Positions 45,106 through 53,848 of a stretch of 64,000 nt of DNA are shown in pieces. Numbering within the stretch: position 1 is the first letter of the stretch; every line of letters begins with the position of its first letter. The stretch is from Corynebacterium ulcerans (lineage in GTDB: Bacteria; Actinomycetota; Actinomycetes; Mycobacteriales; Mycobacteriaceae), in contig NZ_LT906443.1 in assembly GCF_900187135.1 (NCBI RefSeq), forward strand, positions 2,294,001-2,358,000, given 5' to 3'. The notes under the pieces are model-generated. The model was not told where the DNA came from. It worked only from the letters and a program-made list of their open reading frames with translations, and searched no databases. The translations under genes and the position numbers were made by a program.

Positions 45106-47430
45106 TTAGCTCACATAAGACTTCAGGTACTGCGCAGTGAGAGTATGCGCCTCGTCGATCATCTCTTGCGGCGTCCCAGAAAAAGCAACGCGCCCGCCGG
45201 CAGAACCTGCTCCGGGACCCATGTCTATCACGTGGTCAGCGTGGGCGATCACTCCCAAATGGTGCTCTACGCAGATCACGGTTTTGTGCGCGTCAACGAG
45301 GGTATCCAATAGGGCAAGGAGCTTATCGACGTCCGCCAGATGCAACCCCGTGGTCGGTTCGTCCAAGATGAAAGTGGTGGCTTTCTCGGCCAGATGCGAT
45401 GCGAGCTTGAGGCGTTGACGCTCGCCACCTGACAATGTGGTCAACGGTTGACCGAGCGTGATGTATCCGAGTCCGACGTCGACAATCCGCTTGAGAATCT
45501 TGGCCGCGGCCGGAACTTTGGCTTCTGCTGAGGAGAAGAACTCCAAGGCCTCTTTGGCAGGCATAGTTAAAACAGTGGCAATATCTTTGCCGCCAAAGTG
45601 ATAGCCCAGGACGGAGTCGTCGAAACGCCGCCCCTCGCAGACCTCGCAAGGAAGGTCAACGCCAGACATAATCCCCAGGTCGAGGTACACCACGCCCGCG
45701 CCCTTGCAATTGGCGCACGCGCCTTCGGAATTAGGAGAAAATAGCGCGGGTTTTACGCCGTTGGCTTTTGCAAAGGCCTTCCTAATGGGTTCCAGGGTGC
45801 CCGTGTACGTGGCGGGGTTTGAGCGGCGGGAACCGCGGATAGGGGACTGATCGACCATGACGATGTCATCGTTTTTGGGCAGCGATGCGATCAAAGAGGA
45901 TTTTCCCGACCCAGACACACCCGTAACCACGGTGAGTACTCCCAGCGGAATATCTGCATCAACGTGGTCGAGGTTGTTCAGTGTGGAATCGCGGACCTCG
46001 ATGACTCCGCGAGAAGCGCGGACGCTGGCTTTGGTGGTGGTGCGGTCGTCGAGATGCTTGCCAGTGATCGTTCCTGATGTTTTAAGTCCTGCCAAGCCCC
46101 CCGCATATTGCAGTATGCCGCCTTCGCTACCTGCGCCTGGGCCTAGGTCAATAATGTGGTCGGCGATCGCGATGGTTTCAGGCTTGTGCTCCACAACGAG
46201 CACGGTGTTGCCTTTGTCGCGGAGCTCCAGGAGCAGGCGATTCATCCGCTCGATGTCGTGCGGGTGCAGGCCGGCGGTGGGCTCATCAAAGATATATGTG
46301 ACATCGGTGAGCGCGGAGCCTAGATGGCGCACCATCTTTGTCCGCTGAGCCTCACCACCAGAAAGACTGCTTGCCGGACGATCCAAGGTGAGATAGCCCA
46401 GGCCGATGTCGACGAAGCTCTCTAAGTTGTGCTGGATCGCTTCCAACAAGGGGGCAACGGATTTATCAGTGACGCCGTGCATCCACTCCGCAAGGTCTTT
46501 GATCTCCATCTGGCACAGCTCGGCAATGTTTTTTCCCTTGATCTTGGACTCCAAGGCATGGCGAGCCAACCGCGTGCCGCCGCATTCGGGGCAGGCGATG
46601 AAGGTCACGGCGCGATCGACAAACTCTCCTATAGCCTTTTGCATCGACTCGCGATCTTTGCTCAGAATAGACTTTTTCACCCTAGGAACAAGACCCTCAT
46701 AGGTGTAGTTGAAGCCGTTGAACTTGACCTTTGTCGCCTCCTGGTAGAGCAGCGAGTGTTTTTGTTTTTCGGTGAACGCATCGATGGGCTTGTCTGCCGG
46801 GTACAGTCCCGTTTCCGCGAAAGTCTTCCACACCCAGGAGCCCACTTTGTACCCGGGGACTAGGAGGGCGCCGTCGTTAAGCGACAACGACGTATCCACC
46901 AATTCAGACATATCAATGTCGCTCACCCGGCCCATGCCTTCGCACGTGGGGCATTGTCCGCCGGTGCGCTTGAAGTTGACGTGTTCTTTCTTCCCTCCTC
47001 CTACGGAGATCGCGCCGGAGGCCTGGACGCTAGGAACGTTGAACGAGTATGCCCCAGGCCCTCCTACGGACGGTTGTGCGATTCGGGAGAATAGAATGCG
47101 AAGCATCGCGGTGGCATCTGTTGCCGTTCCTACTGTGGAACGTGAATTGGTGCCCATGGGTTCTTGATCCACCACGATGGCCGTGGTGATACCTTCCAGG
47201 CCGTCTACGTCTGGTCGCGCCAACGTGGGCATAAAGCCTTGTACGAAGGTGGAGTAGGTCTCATTAATGAGCCGTTGCGACTCCGCGGCGATCGTGCTAA
47301 ACACTAACGACGACTTTCCTGATCCCGAGACACCTGTAAAAACGGTGAGTTTGCGCTTGGGGATATCTACGGTAATGCCGCGAAGGTTATTTTCATGTGC
47401 GCCGATGACTCGGATGAATTCTTGGGACAT
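45106..47430 (-). CDS. Short UvrA-like ABC ATPase (UvrA2/DrrC-type)
   Basis: 774 residues, about 170 shorter than true UvrA. Two ABC modules: Walker A GVSGSGKSS near residues 33-41 and again near 503-511, signatures LSGGEAQR and LSGGERQR, and Walker B FDEPTAGLHP and LDEPTTGLH. Zinc-finger cysteines are present (CPTCEGMG, CPECGG, CANCKGAG with CEVCEGR). The short form matches class II UvrA proteins linked to drug tolerance in antibiotic producers (DrrC) and stress DNA binding, and it lacks room for the full UvrB-binding region. A housekeeping uvrA should exist elsewhere. It lies upstream of, and in line with, the ABC pair. Confidence 0.87.
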   Translation of the reverse strand: MSQEFIRVIGAHENNLRGITVDIPKRKLTVFTGVSGSGKSSLVFSTIAAESQRLINETYSTFVQGFMPTLARPDVDGLEGITTAIVVDQEPMGTNSRSTVGTATDATAMLRILFSRIAQPSVGGPGAYSFNVPSVQASGAISVGGGKKEHVNFKRTGGQCPTCEGMGRVSDIDMSELVDTSLSLNDGALLVPGYKVGSWVWKTFAETGLYPADKPIDAFTEKQKHSLLYQEATKVKFNGFNYTYEGLVPRVKKSILSKDRESMQKAIGEFVDRAVTFIACPECGGTRLARHALESKIKGKNIAELCQMEIKDLAEWMHGVTDKSVAPLLEAIQHNLESFVDIGLGYLTLDRPASSLSGGEAQRTKMVRHLGSALTDVTYIFDEPTAGLHPHDIERMNRLLLELRDKGNTVLVVEHKPETIAIADHIIDLGPGAGSEGGILQYAGGLAGLKTSGTITGKHLDDRTTTKASVRASRGVIEVRDSTLNNLDHVDADIPLGVLTVVTGVSGSGKSSLIASLPKNDDIVMVDQSPIRGSRRSNPATYTGTLEPIRKAFAKANGVKPALFSPNSEGACANCKGAGVVYLDLGIMSGVDLPCEVCEGRRFDDSVLGYHFGGKDIATVLTMPAKEALEFFSSAEAKVPAAAKILKRIVDVGLGYITLGQPLTTLSGGERQRLKLASHLAEKATTFILDEPTTGLHLADVDKLLALLDTLVDAHKTVICVEHHLGVIAHADHVIDMGPGAGSAGGRVAFSGTPQEMIDEAHTLTAQYLKSYVS

Positions 47431-47561
47431 GAGGCAGTTGCTCCTAGAGTTAAGGCACTGAGTGGGGGAGCCGGATCGGCAAGAGGGGCTAATGAATCTG
47501 GGGTGAAAATACGAAGAATCAGCATACGCAGTGAATTATGTTGACGCATCACGAAAACTGA

Positions 47562-47585
47562 CCCCGATAAGAAATCTTATCGGGG
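47562..47585 (-). terminator. Terminator of the DUF808 gene
   Basis: CCCCGATAAG (47562-47571) pairs exactly with CTTATCGGGG (47576-47585) around a 4-base loop. On the minus strand it is followed by TCAGTTTTCG. Confidence 0.75.
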
Positions 47586-47622
47586 TTCTACACAATAGGG
47601 GTAGGCGCGGGCCTAGAAGCGT

Positions 47623-48549
47623 TTAATGCTTTTTCTTGTGCAATGCACGGTGAATCGGCTCGACTACGGCCACGATGATGCCGCCTAGGAGAAGGCCGAA
47701 GATCAATGAACATGTTGTTTCCACAACCCACCGGACAAACTTGCCTAAGTGCCCCACCCGGTGAACAAGATCGTGGATCACGTCATGCGGAAGATGCCAC
47801 CACCCAAGCTCCGCAAGCCCGGCAACCACGATATGACCGCCCACCCACAACATGGCCAGCATTCCGATAACGGAAATAGCATTGAGTACCTTGGGCATTG
47901 CCGTGACGAGCCCTCTGCCGAGCCGCTTGGCACCAGCTGAATCGCGTGTGCCAAGTTTTAGTCCAAAGTCATCCATCTTGACTAGGAGGGCAACCGCTCC
48001 GTAGACAATTGCGGTAATAAAAATTCCGACAGTAATAAGGACTGCGGCTTCCATCCAGATGCTCTTATCGGCTACCTCATTCAGCGAGATAACCATGATC
48101 TCTGCAGACAGGATGAGGTCGGTGGTAATTGCGCCGCGGACGAGAGTGTTTTCGTCTTTATCGCCGGCTTTTTCTTCACTCGCGTGCTGCTTGCCGGAGA
48201 TCATTTCCCAGACTTTTTCTGCCCCCTCAAAGCACAGATAAGCGCCTCCAAGCATGAGGATGGGAGTAAGCAGGCCCGGCGCTATGGCGTTGAGTAGCAA
48301 CGCAATAGGCAAAATAATGAGCAGCTTGTTAACGATGGAGCCTTTAGCAATACGCCAGATGATAGGAAGTTCTCGGGCAGGTGCCACCCCTTTGACATAT
48401 TGTGGGGTCACTGCGGTGTCATCGACCACCACGCCTGCGGCTTTGGCACTCGTTTTTGCAGCTGCCGCTGCAACATCATCAACGTTGGCGGCAGCTGCTC
48501 GGGCGATAAGGGCTACGTCGTCGAGAAGGGCAGCGAGGCCACCAGCCAT
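47623..48549 (-). CDS. DUF808 family membrane protein (YedI-like)
   Basis: 308 residues. The N-terminal MAGGLAALLDDVALIARAAAANVDD... with Ala-rich helices and TSAKAAGVVVDDTAVTPQYV is characteristic of DUF808. About five membrane segments follow, including TTDLILSAEIMVISLNEV. It is an inner-membrane protein of unknown function; a metabolic or transport role is not established. Divergent from panE across about 100 bases. Confidence 0.9.
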   Translation of the reverse strand: MAGGLAALLDDVALIARAAAANVDDVAAAAAKTSAKAAGVVVDDTAVTPQYVKGVAPARELPIIWRIAKGSIVNKLLIILPIALLLNAIAPGLLTPILMLGGAYLCFEGAEKVWEMISGKQHASEEKAGDKDENTLVRGAITTDLILSAEIMVISLNEVADKSIWMEAAVLITVGIFITAIVYGAVALLVKMDDFGLKLGTRDSAGAKRLGRGLVTAMPKVLNAISVIGMLAMLWVGGHIVVAGLAELGWWHLPHDVIHDLVHRVGHLGKFVRWVVETTCSLIFGLLLGGIIVAVVEPIHRALHKKKH

Positions 48550-48648
48550 GAGAAAATCCTAACGTGAGAGGGAAATAGAGAAATTCCATCGTAGCGGGGA
48601 TTCAGTCATCTCCCCAACAAGAAAGCACTGTGGCATAAGGTCTAGATC

Positions 48649-49533
48649 ATGCACATCGTTATTATCGGCGCCGGGGCGGTTGGCGGATACTTCGGCGCTT
48701 TGCTTCATGAGACTGGGACAGATGTTACTTTTGTGGCTCGAAATGAGAGTCTGCAGGCACTAAAAAGCAGGGGACTGCGTATTCACACGCCCGAGGGGCT
48801 TCGCGACGTTCCCGTGCAGGCGGTGTCTTCTCTCTCAGAAGTAGAGTCGGCAGACATCGTTCTCCTAGCCACGAAGACTCTTTCAGCCCCCGGATTGCCA
48901 GAAGCGCTGCCCTGCGGCGCCGTGCTGGTGACCACACAAAATTCTGTGGAAATGCCACAGATAGCCATCGATACTTTTGGTGCTGCTGCAGTTGTCCCAG
49001 GTGTGGTGCGTAGTTTCCTTACTAGGAGGGGGCCTGCGGAAGTCGAATTTACGGGAGGAGTCCTGAGCTTTACTTTTGGTTCGGTAGACCCGGCAACGCA
49101 GGACACTGTCAATGAATTGCAGCAGGTTTTAGCTAAAACAGGTATCGAACCGATTGTTCACCCTGCGGTGATGGAAGACATTTGGGCAAAGGCTATGTTT
49201 GTCACGTGCTTTGGCGCGCTAGGCGCTCTTGTGGAGAAGCCTTTGGGAGATATTCGCACAACATACCGAGCGGATTTAAAAAACCTGATGCGGGAAGTCG
49301 AAGAGGCCGGGCGTGCATTAGGGATTAATCTTCCCGCAGATAGTGTGGACGCCACGCTTGCATTCGCTGATAGTCAGGCTGCTCATGCGACTAGCTCGAT
49401 GCAAAGGGATATTCTCGACGGCCTTCCTAGCGAGCTGGATGCTCAAGTAGGAGCTGTGGTGCGGATGGCGGAGCGCGGGGGTAGAGAAGCACGAATGCAT
49501 CGCCTGATCCTTGATGTTCTTTTACACCGATAG
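48649..49533 (+). CDS. panE: 2-dehydropantoate 2-reductase (ketopantoate reductase)
   Basis: 294 residues. NADPH-binding Rossmann start MHIVIIGAGAVGGYFGALLHETG; KTLSAPGLPEAL and TTQNSVEM are the usual substrate loop region, and the C-terminal domain has the conserved lysine in MEDIWAKAMFVTCFGALGAL. It reduces ketopantoate to pantoate for CoA synthesis. Some members of the PanE/ApbA family have other 2-keto substrates, so the assignment is probable, not certain. The next gene is preceded by a TPP riboswitch and is a separate unit. Confidence 0.82.
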   Translation: MHIVIIGAGAVGGYFGALLHETGTDVTFVARNESLQALKSRGLRIHTPEGLRDVPVQAVSSLSEVESADIVLLATKTLSAPGLPEALPCGAVLVTTQNSVEMPQIAIDTFGAAAVVPGVVRSFLTRRGPAEVEFTGGVLSFTFGSVDPATQDTVNELQQVLAKTGIEPIVHPAVMEDIWAKAMFVTCFGALGALVEKPLGDIRTTYRADLKNLMREVEEAGRALGINLPADSVDATLAFADSQAAHATSSMQRDILDGLPSELDAQVGAVVRMAERGGREARMHRLILDVLLHR

Positions 49534-49567
49534 AGGTAAACTGTCCCGCGCGCATAATTGCACAAAG

Positions 49568-49680
49568 AAAACGGGTGCTTAAGGGGCTATACGCCTTGAG
49601 CTGAGATGGGTCGCTATACGGTGCGTCGTAAAGCCCCAAACCGTAGGAACCTGATCCGGATAATGCCGGCGATAGGGAGA
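49568..49680 (+). promoter_or_regulatory. TPP riboswitch (THI element)
   Basis: The conserved parts are all present and ordered: GGGTGCTTAAGG at the 5' end, CTGAGATG at 49601-49608, a variable arm, GAACCTGATCC at 49647-49657 and GGATAATGCCGGC to 49670, closing with GATAGGGAG. The last AGGGAG is also the ribosome site of ykoE (ATG 49685), so thiamine pyrophosphate binding should hide it and block translation. This gives direct evidence that the downstream operon serves thiamine supply. Confidence 0.95.
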
Positions 49681-49684
49681 AAAC

Positions 49685-50299
49685 ATGAGTACATCTGTAT
49701 CTTCATCTGCTTCCGCGCGCGCGTCGTGGCGTGTTGTGGACATTGTTATTGCGTCAGTTCTGGGCATTGCCTGTGGATTGATCTTCTGGGCGTGGAACTC
49801 CGTTGGATACGCGTGGTACCAGGCGGCTAACGCACTTACTCCTGGTCTGGGAGGCATCGCCACCGGCATTTGGTTGATGGGCGGCGTGATCGGTGGGCTT
49901 GTGATTCGCAAGCCTGGCGCTGCGGTATTCGTGGAAGTTCTGGCAGCTGCGGTCTCCGCAGGAATCGGAAATCAATGGGGGATTGAAACACTATATTCAG
50001 GCCTGGCGCAGGGCTTGGGCGCAGAACTGATTTTGGCTGCTTTCTTGTATAAGCGCTTTGGTGTGGTCGTCGCGATGCTTGCGGGTGTGGGTGCTGGAGT
50101 TGGCGCATTCATCCTCGAGCTCTTCCTGAGTGCCAACTACGCCAAGACACTTGCGTTTAACCTGACGTATCTAGGGGCGATGGCAGTCTCCGGTGCGATT
50201 TTGGCGGGACTCGTAAGCTACCTCTTGGTTAAAGCGCTGGCCTCAACTGGTGCTTTGGACCGCTTCGCCGCAGGCCGGGAGGCTCGCGCGCGGGTTTAG
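49685..50299 (+). CDS. ykoE: ECF transporter substrate-binding subunit YkoE (HMP/thiamine)
   Basis: 204 residues with six hydrophobic segments. DIVIASVLGIACGLIFWAWN, LTPGLGGIATGIWLMGGVIGGLVIRKPGAAVF and GNQWGIETLYSGLAQGLGAELI (in part) match the YkoE S-component that binds hydroxymethylpyrimidine or thiamine in the membrane. Controlled by the TPP riboswitch directly upstream. It works with the ATPase (YkoD) and T-component (YkoC) encoded next. Confidence 0.93.
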   Translation: MSTSVSSSASARASWRVVDIVIASVLGIACGLIFWAWNSVGYAWYQAANALTPGLGGIATGIWLMGGVIGGLVIRKPGAAVFVEVLAAAVSAGIGNQWGIETLYSGLAQGLGAELILAAFLYKRFGVVVAMLAGVGAGVGAFILELFLSANYAKTLAFNLTYLGAMAVSGAILAGLVSYLLVKALASTGALDRFAAGREARARV

Positions 50300-50325
50300 T
50301 GCTCTCGCTCGGCTCCCACTCAGCT

Positions 50326-50354
50326 CGTGCCATGGATTTTCCGCGCGTGGCACG
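50326..50354 (+). terminator. Small hairpin after ykoE
   Basis: CGTGCCA (50326-50332) pairs with TGGCACG (50348-50354). No T run, so more likely a processing or stabilising structure than a full terminator. Confidence 0.4.
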
Positions 50355-50383
50355 TGGCTGGTTATGCGGCTAGGAAGGGGAAA

Positions 50384-50461
50384 TGTCGTTTTTGAGAACA
50401 CAAGAAAAGCTTTCCTGGGCTTTTATCAGTGGCGTACGCTCTACCGTTCTCAAAAACGACA
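50384..50461. repeat. 16-bp inverted repeat in the ykoE-ykoD gap
   Basis: TGTCGTTTTTGAGAAC (50384-50399) and GTTCTCAAAAACGACA (50446-50461) are exact complements 46 bases apart. The loop holds a further AAAAGC/GCTTTT pairing. The roughly 300-base gap (50300-50596) has no other gene-like content; a long frame through it has no start signal. The element could attenuate transcription inside the operon or be a genome-wide intergenic repeat. Confidence 0.7.
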
Positions 50462-50596
50462 ATTATGGCCTTTCCTGTGTCATCTATCCGCGCGCCACAA
50501 GGTGAGAGGCGGTCGCTGCGTCGGCTGGGCTGGGCCGTATGCGACTGGACTAAAAATACTGTTCCCAGCACCACCTTGTTGAATAGGAAGATAGGA

Positions 50597-51997
50597 ATGC
50601 CCCCTCAGATTTATGCACGGGATTTTGGGTACCGTCACTCAAGTCGTATCAAGCATGCTTTGCAGGGCATCAATCTTGAGGTGGAGCGTGGGGAACGCAT
50701 CCTCCTACTCGGGGCGTCGGGTGCCGGAAAATCCACGTTGCTTTCTGCGTTGGCGGGCGTGCTGGGCGCCGATGAAGGGGAAGGCGAAGGTCTCCTAGAG
50801 GTCCATGCGACGCCTGGGATGGTGCTGCAGGACCCGGATTCACAGGTTATCTCCTCGCGAGTAGGAGATGATGTGGCGTTTGGCTGTGAAAACCTCCGCC
50901 TTCCTAGGGACGAGATATGGCGTCGCGTGCCTGTTGCCTTGGACCACGTTGGTCTGCAGCTGCCTCTGGACCATCCCACGGCGTTGCTGTCGGGAGGTCA
51001 AAAACAGCGACTCGCACTTGCTGGAGTGCTCGCTATGGGCGCGGATTTATTGCTTCTCGACGAACCCACCGCCAACCTGGACCCACAAGGAGTCCGCGAC
51101 GTGGTGGCAGCAGTGGAAACCGCTGCGGACGCCACGAACGCCACTGTAATAATCATCGAGCATCGCGTGGATACGTGGCTCGCATTTGTGGACCGCATTA
51201 TCGTGCTAGGCGATGACGGAAGCATCATCGCTGATGGCCCAGCCGATACCGTGATTTCTCAGCATGGAGAAGAACTCGCTCAAGGCGGCGTGTGGGTGCC
51301 GGGCAACGATCCCCTCCTACCCGCGGCACAGCCAGTGAGCGCATCAGCGGAACACGCGCTGACCACGCATGATTTGGCCGTGGGCTGGGACTCTCCACTA
51401 CATGATTCGCTGAACCTTGCCGTACCTCGGGGTTATTCGACTGTACTTACCGGGGCCAACGGCGCTGGAAAGACAACAACCTTGCTCACCCTCGCAGGAT
51501 TACTTCCGTCCCTAGGAGGGGAAGTGCGAGTAGCCCCGGCAATCGCCGGAAAGCTCGGCCCCCACCCTTATACATGGTCCTCGACAGCGCTTGCTGCCCG
51601 TATGGGGTACGTCTTCCAAGATCCTGAGCACCAGTTTGTGGCTAAAACGGTGCGCGAGGAACTTCTTGTCGGGGCCCGAGGGGCGAAAACGTCCCAAGAC
51701 GAGGTGCGTCGTCGCGCTGACTCTCTCCTAGCGACGCTCCGCCTGGACCACTTGGCGGAAGCGAATCCCTTTACGTTGTCCGGGGGACAAAAGCGACGAC
51801 TTTCTGTGGCTACCATTTTGGTGAACACACCTCACGTGGTGTTCTTAGACGAGCCGACTTTTGGCCAGGATCGCCGCACTTTTACTGAGCTCGTTCTGCT
51901 CTTGCGTCAGCTCACGGACAACGGGACCACCGTGGTATCCATTACCCACGACCCGCTGTACCGCGCGGCGCTAGGAGATAAGGAGATTCAGCTGTGA
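50597..51997 (+). CDS. ykoD: ECF transporter ATPase YkoD (two ABC domains)
   Basis: 466 residues holding both ATPases of the thiamine-precursor importer in one chain. Domain 1: GASGAGKST (about 38), LSGGQKQR (about 130), LLLDEPTANLDP. Domain 2: GANGAGKTT (about 285), LSGGQKRR (about 393), VFLDEPTFGQD. H-loops IIEHR and SITHD are intact. Start ATG 50597 with ATAGGAAT upstream; the frame extends to 50429 without a plausible start. It overlaps ykoC by GTGA. Confidence 0.92.
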   Translation: MPPQIYARDFGYRHSSRIKHALQGINLEVERGERILLLGASGAGKSTLLSALAGVLGADEGEGEGLLEVHATPGMVLQDPDSQVISSRVGDDVAFGCENLRLPRDEIWRRVPVALDHVGLQLPLDHPTALLSGGQKQRLALAGVLAMGADLLLLDEPTANLDPQGVRDVVAAVETAADATNATVIIIEHRVDTWLAFVDRIIVLGDDGSIIADGPADTVISQHGEELAQGGVWVPGNDPLLPAAQPVSASAEHALTTHDLAVGWDSPLHDSLNLAVPRGYSTVLTGANGAGKTTTLLTLAGLLPSLGGEVRVAPAIAGKLGPHPYTWSSTALAARMGYVFQDPEHQFVAKTVREELLVGARGAKTSQDEVRRRADSLLATLRLDHLAEANPFTLSGGQKRRLSVATILVNTPHVVFLDEPTFGQDRRTFTELVLLLRQLTDNGTTVVSITHDPLYRAALGDKEIQL

Positions 51998-52749
51998 ACC
52001 TCATCAAGGACGTCAACCCGGTCTCCCGCGTTCTCGGCCTGGCATTGTTTACCACGCCTCTTTTGATCAGCGTGGATATTGTGTCGGCAGCCATTGCAGT
52101 GATGTTTACAGTGGTGTGTGCGCCCTGTGTTGGGGTGCGCTGGCGAGTGCTGGCGCGGCGAGGCCTTCCCATTTTTATTGCCACCCCGATAGCCGGGCTC
52201 TCGATGGCCCTATACGGCAGGCCCGAAGGACATGAGTATGCGTCTTTCCTTTTTGCCCATGTGACGGATAATTCTTTGAGTCTCGCCGCCGCAATCATGG
52301 TGCGTGTCTTGGCCGTAGGGCTACCGGTCATTGTGTTGCTCACGGCCATCGATCCCACGGAACTCGGAGATGGGCTTGCTCAGGTGCTCAAGTTGCCGTC
52401 TCGGTTTGTGATCGGGGCAGTGGCCAGTACCAGGCTTATTTCGCTGTTTCGTCGAGATTGGCAGTCGCTGCGCCGGGCGCGCCGGGCGAGGGGATTGGAT
52501 GACAAAGGCCGCATGAAGACAGCTTTTTCTGTGACGTTTGGCCTGCTTGTTTTAGCGTTGCGACGCGGTGCGAAGCTAGCCACGGCGATGGAGGCTCGGG
52601 GGTTTGGCCGGTATTCGGATAGGACGTGGGCGAGAACCTCAACCTTTGGGCGTCGTGACGCCCTCCTACTCGCGGCATGCGGCGCGATGTCGACAGTGGC
52701 GATTGCGGTTTCCGTGTACACGGGAAGTTTTAGGTTCTTGGGCGCATGA
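51994..52749 (+). CDS. ykoC: ECF transporter transmembrane subunit YkoC (EcfT)
   Basis: 251 residues, GTG start overlapping the ykoD stop. About five membrane segments; the coupling-helix motifs with alanine-arginine-glycine pattern are visible as RRARRARGL (about 164-172) and ATAMEARGFGR (about 200-210), which contact the ATPases. It completes the YkoEDC importer. Its stop overlaps the next gene by ATGA. Confidence 0.92.
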   Translation: MNLIKDVNPVSRVLGLALFTTPLLISVDIVSAAIAVMFTVVCAPCVGVRWRVLARRGLPIFIATPIAGLSMALYGRPEGHEYASFLFAHVTDNSLSLAAAIMVRVLAVGLPVIVLLTAIDPTELGDGLAQVLKLPSRFVIGAVASTRLISLFRRDWQSLRRARRARGLDDKGRMKTAFSVTFGLLVLALRRGAKLATAMEARGFGRYSDRTWARTSTFGRRDALLLAACGAMSTVAIAVSVYTGSFRFLGA

Positions 52750-53213
52750 TTGTGCTTATCGACGGCCCCTCCGGTTCCGGAAAAACCACACTCGCTAGGA
52801 AGCTGGCGGGGATCTTGGGGTTCGAATTGGTTCATCTCGATGATATTTATCCAGGGTGGCATGGCCTTGCTGAAGGTTCTCGGATCGTGGCTGAGGAGGT
52901 CTTGGGTGAGGCCTCTGGGTACTGGCGGTGGGATTGGCAGCACGACCGGCGCGGTGAGTGGGTGCCTGTGCAAGCTAAGAACCTGGTGATCGAAGGCGTT
53001 GGGGCGATCACGAGGGAGACAGTGGCGGCGTCGAGAAGCAAAGGTTATGTTTTTAGCGTTGTTCTTGACGGCCCGGAAGCGTGGCGGAAGGCGCGGGCCT
53101 TGGCACGTGACCCTGATTACGAGCCGTGGTGGGACATATGGGCGGCTCAAGAGCGGGCTCATTGTGCAAAGCTCCCGGATGTGGATGTGCGGTTATGGCT
53201 AGGAGAGAAATGA
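52746..53213 (+). CDS. Small P-loop kinase-like protein (uridine kinase-like)
   Basis: 155 residues. Walker A GPSGSGKTT at residues 7-15, HLDDIYPGWHGL as the substrate-binding strand, and KNLVIEGVGAITRET as the Walker B-like strand. This pattern resembles uridine kinase/AAA-type small kinases annotated as (d)CMP kinase-like in actinobacteria. The substrate is unknown. It overlaps ykoC and the Nudix gene by ATGA on both sides, so it is translated within the thiamine uptake operon; a role in handling the imported pyrimidine or thiazole is possible, but that is speculation. Confidence 0.72.
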   Translation: MIVLIDGPSGSGKTTLARKLAGILGFELVHLDDIYPGWHGLAEGSRIVAEEVLGEASGYWRWDWQHDRRGEWVPVQAKNLVIEGVGAITRETVAASRSKGYVFSVVLDGPEAWRKARALARDPDYEPWWDIWAAQERAHCAKLPDVDVRLWLGEK

Positions 53214-53596
53214 TTATCAGAATCGCGGCAGTTGTGTTTTTTAACGACGGAAAAGTAGCGAGTGTTCGCAAGCGAAACACTGACTTTTTTATGCTGCCTG
53301 GTGGGAAATTGGAGAAGGGGGAGGATCCCATGGCAGCGGCGATTCGGGAGATCGCTGAAGAGCTACATATCCATATGGGCACTGATGAACTAGAAGCAAT
53401 CGGGCGTTATCAGGCACCAGCTGCCAACGAGCCGGGGGCGACCGTTGATTGTGACGTGTTTCTCTATAGCGGAGAAGAAAAACCGCACACCGTGTACGAA
53501 GAAATTGCGGAAATCGCGTGGTTTGGGCTCGACAGTGATTCCGAGAGGTTAGCCCCGTTGTCTCGGGATGTGGTTTTTCCCGCCTTAAGGGGGTAA
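53210..53596 (+). CDS. Nudix hydrolase
   Basis: 128 residues. The Nudix box runs from Gly 32 to Glu 51 (GKLEKGE...REIAEEL), with all metal-binding glutamates; the usual glycine after EEx is replaced by His. MIIRIAAVVFFNDGKVASVRKRNTDFFMLPGGK (in part) is a typical N-terminus. It hydrolyses nucleotide or other diphosphates. The ATG overlaps the upstream kinase-like gene (ATGA) and has GGAGAG before it. Last gene of the TPP-controlled operon; GGGGGT/ACCCCC just after the stop may end it. Confidence 0.85.
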   Translation: MIIRIAAVVFFNDGKVASVRKRNTDFFMLPGGKLEKGEDPMAAAIREIAEELHIHMGTDELEAIGRYQAPAANEPGATVDCDVFLYSGEEKPHTVYEEIAEIAWFGLDSDSERLAPLSRDVVFPALRG

Positions 53597-53608
53597 GAAT
53601 CTCACCCC
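53588..53608 (+). terminator. Short hairpin at the end of the Nudix gene
   Basis: GGGGGT (53588-53593) and ACCCCC (53603-53608) can pair across the stop codon region; no strong T run follows. Confidence 0.4.
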
Positions 53609-53848
53609 CATTTGGTAACAAGATAATAACTTTAAAATCATATGGGGAAACTCACCATTCGTCTGACGTGCAGGTAGGAGGGGCGAAATTTTTACAGAAA
53701 CTATAAGTGGACAGTTTTAGTGACCTAGGCACGTCTGTAGCCCTTATGAATGACATGCGTCACGGACTAGGATTTCGTGCAAGCAATGACCACGTTTCCG
53801 GTTGGAGACTATTGCGAAAGATGTCCGTCATCCCCTGGGAGGTCGTAA

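Noticed and set aside
45857-46348. Plus-strand frame within the UvrA-like gene
   Set aside because: Complementary-strand shadow of conserved Walker and signature motifs.
45106-47430. Housekeeping UvrA of nucleotide excision repair
   Set aside because: Too short by about 170 residues; better explained as a class II UvrA.
50429-50596. Upstream extension of ykoD through the inverted repeat
   Set aside because: No start signal, crosses the inverted repeat, and the family N-terminus begins at MPPQIYARDFGY (50597).
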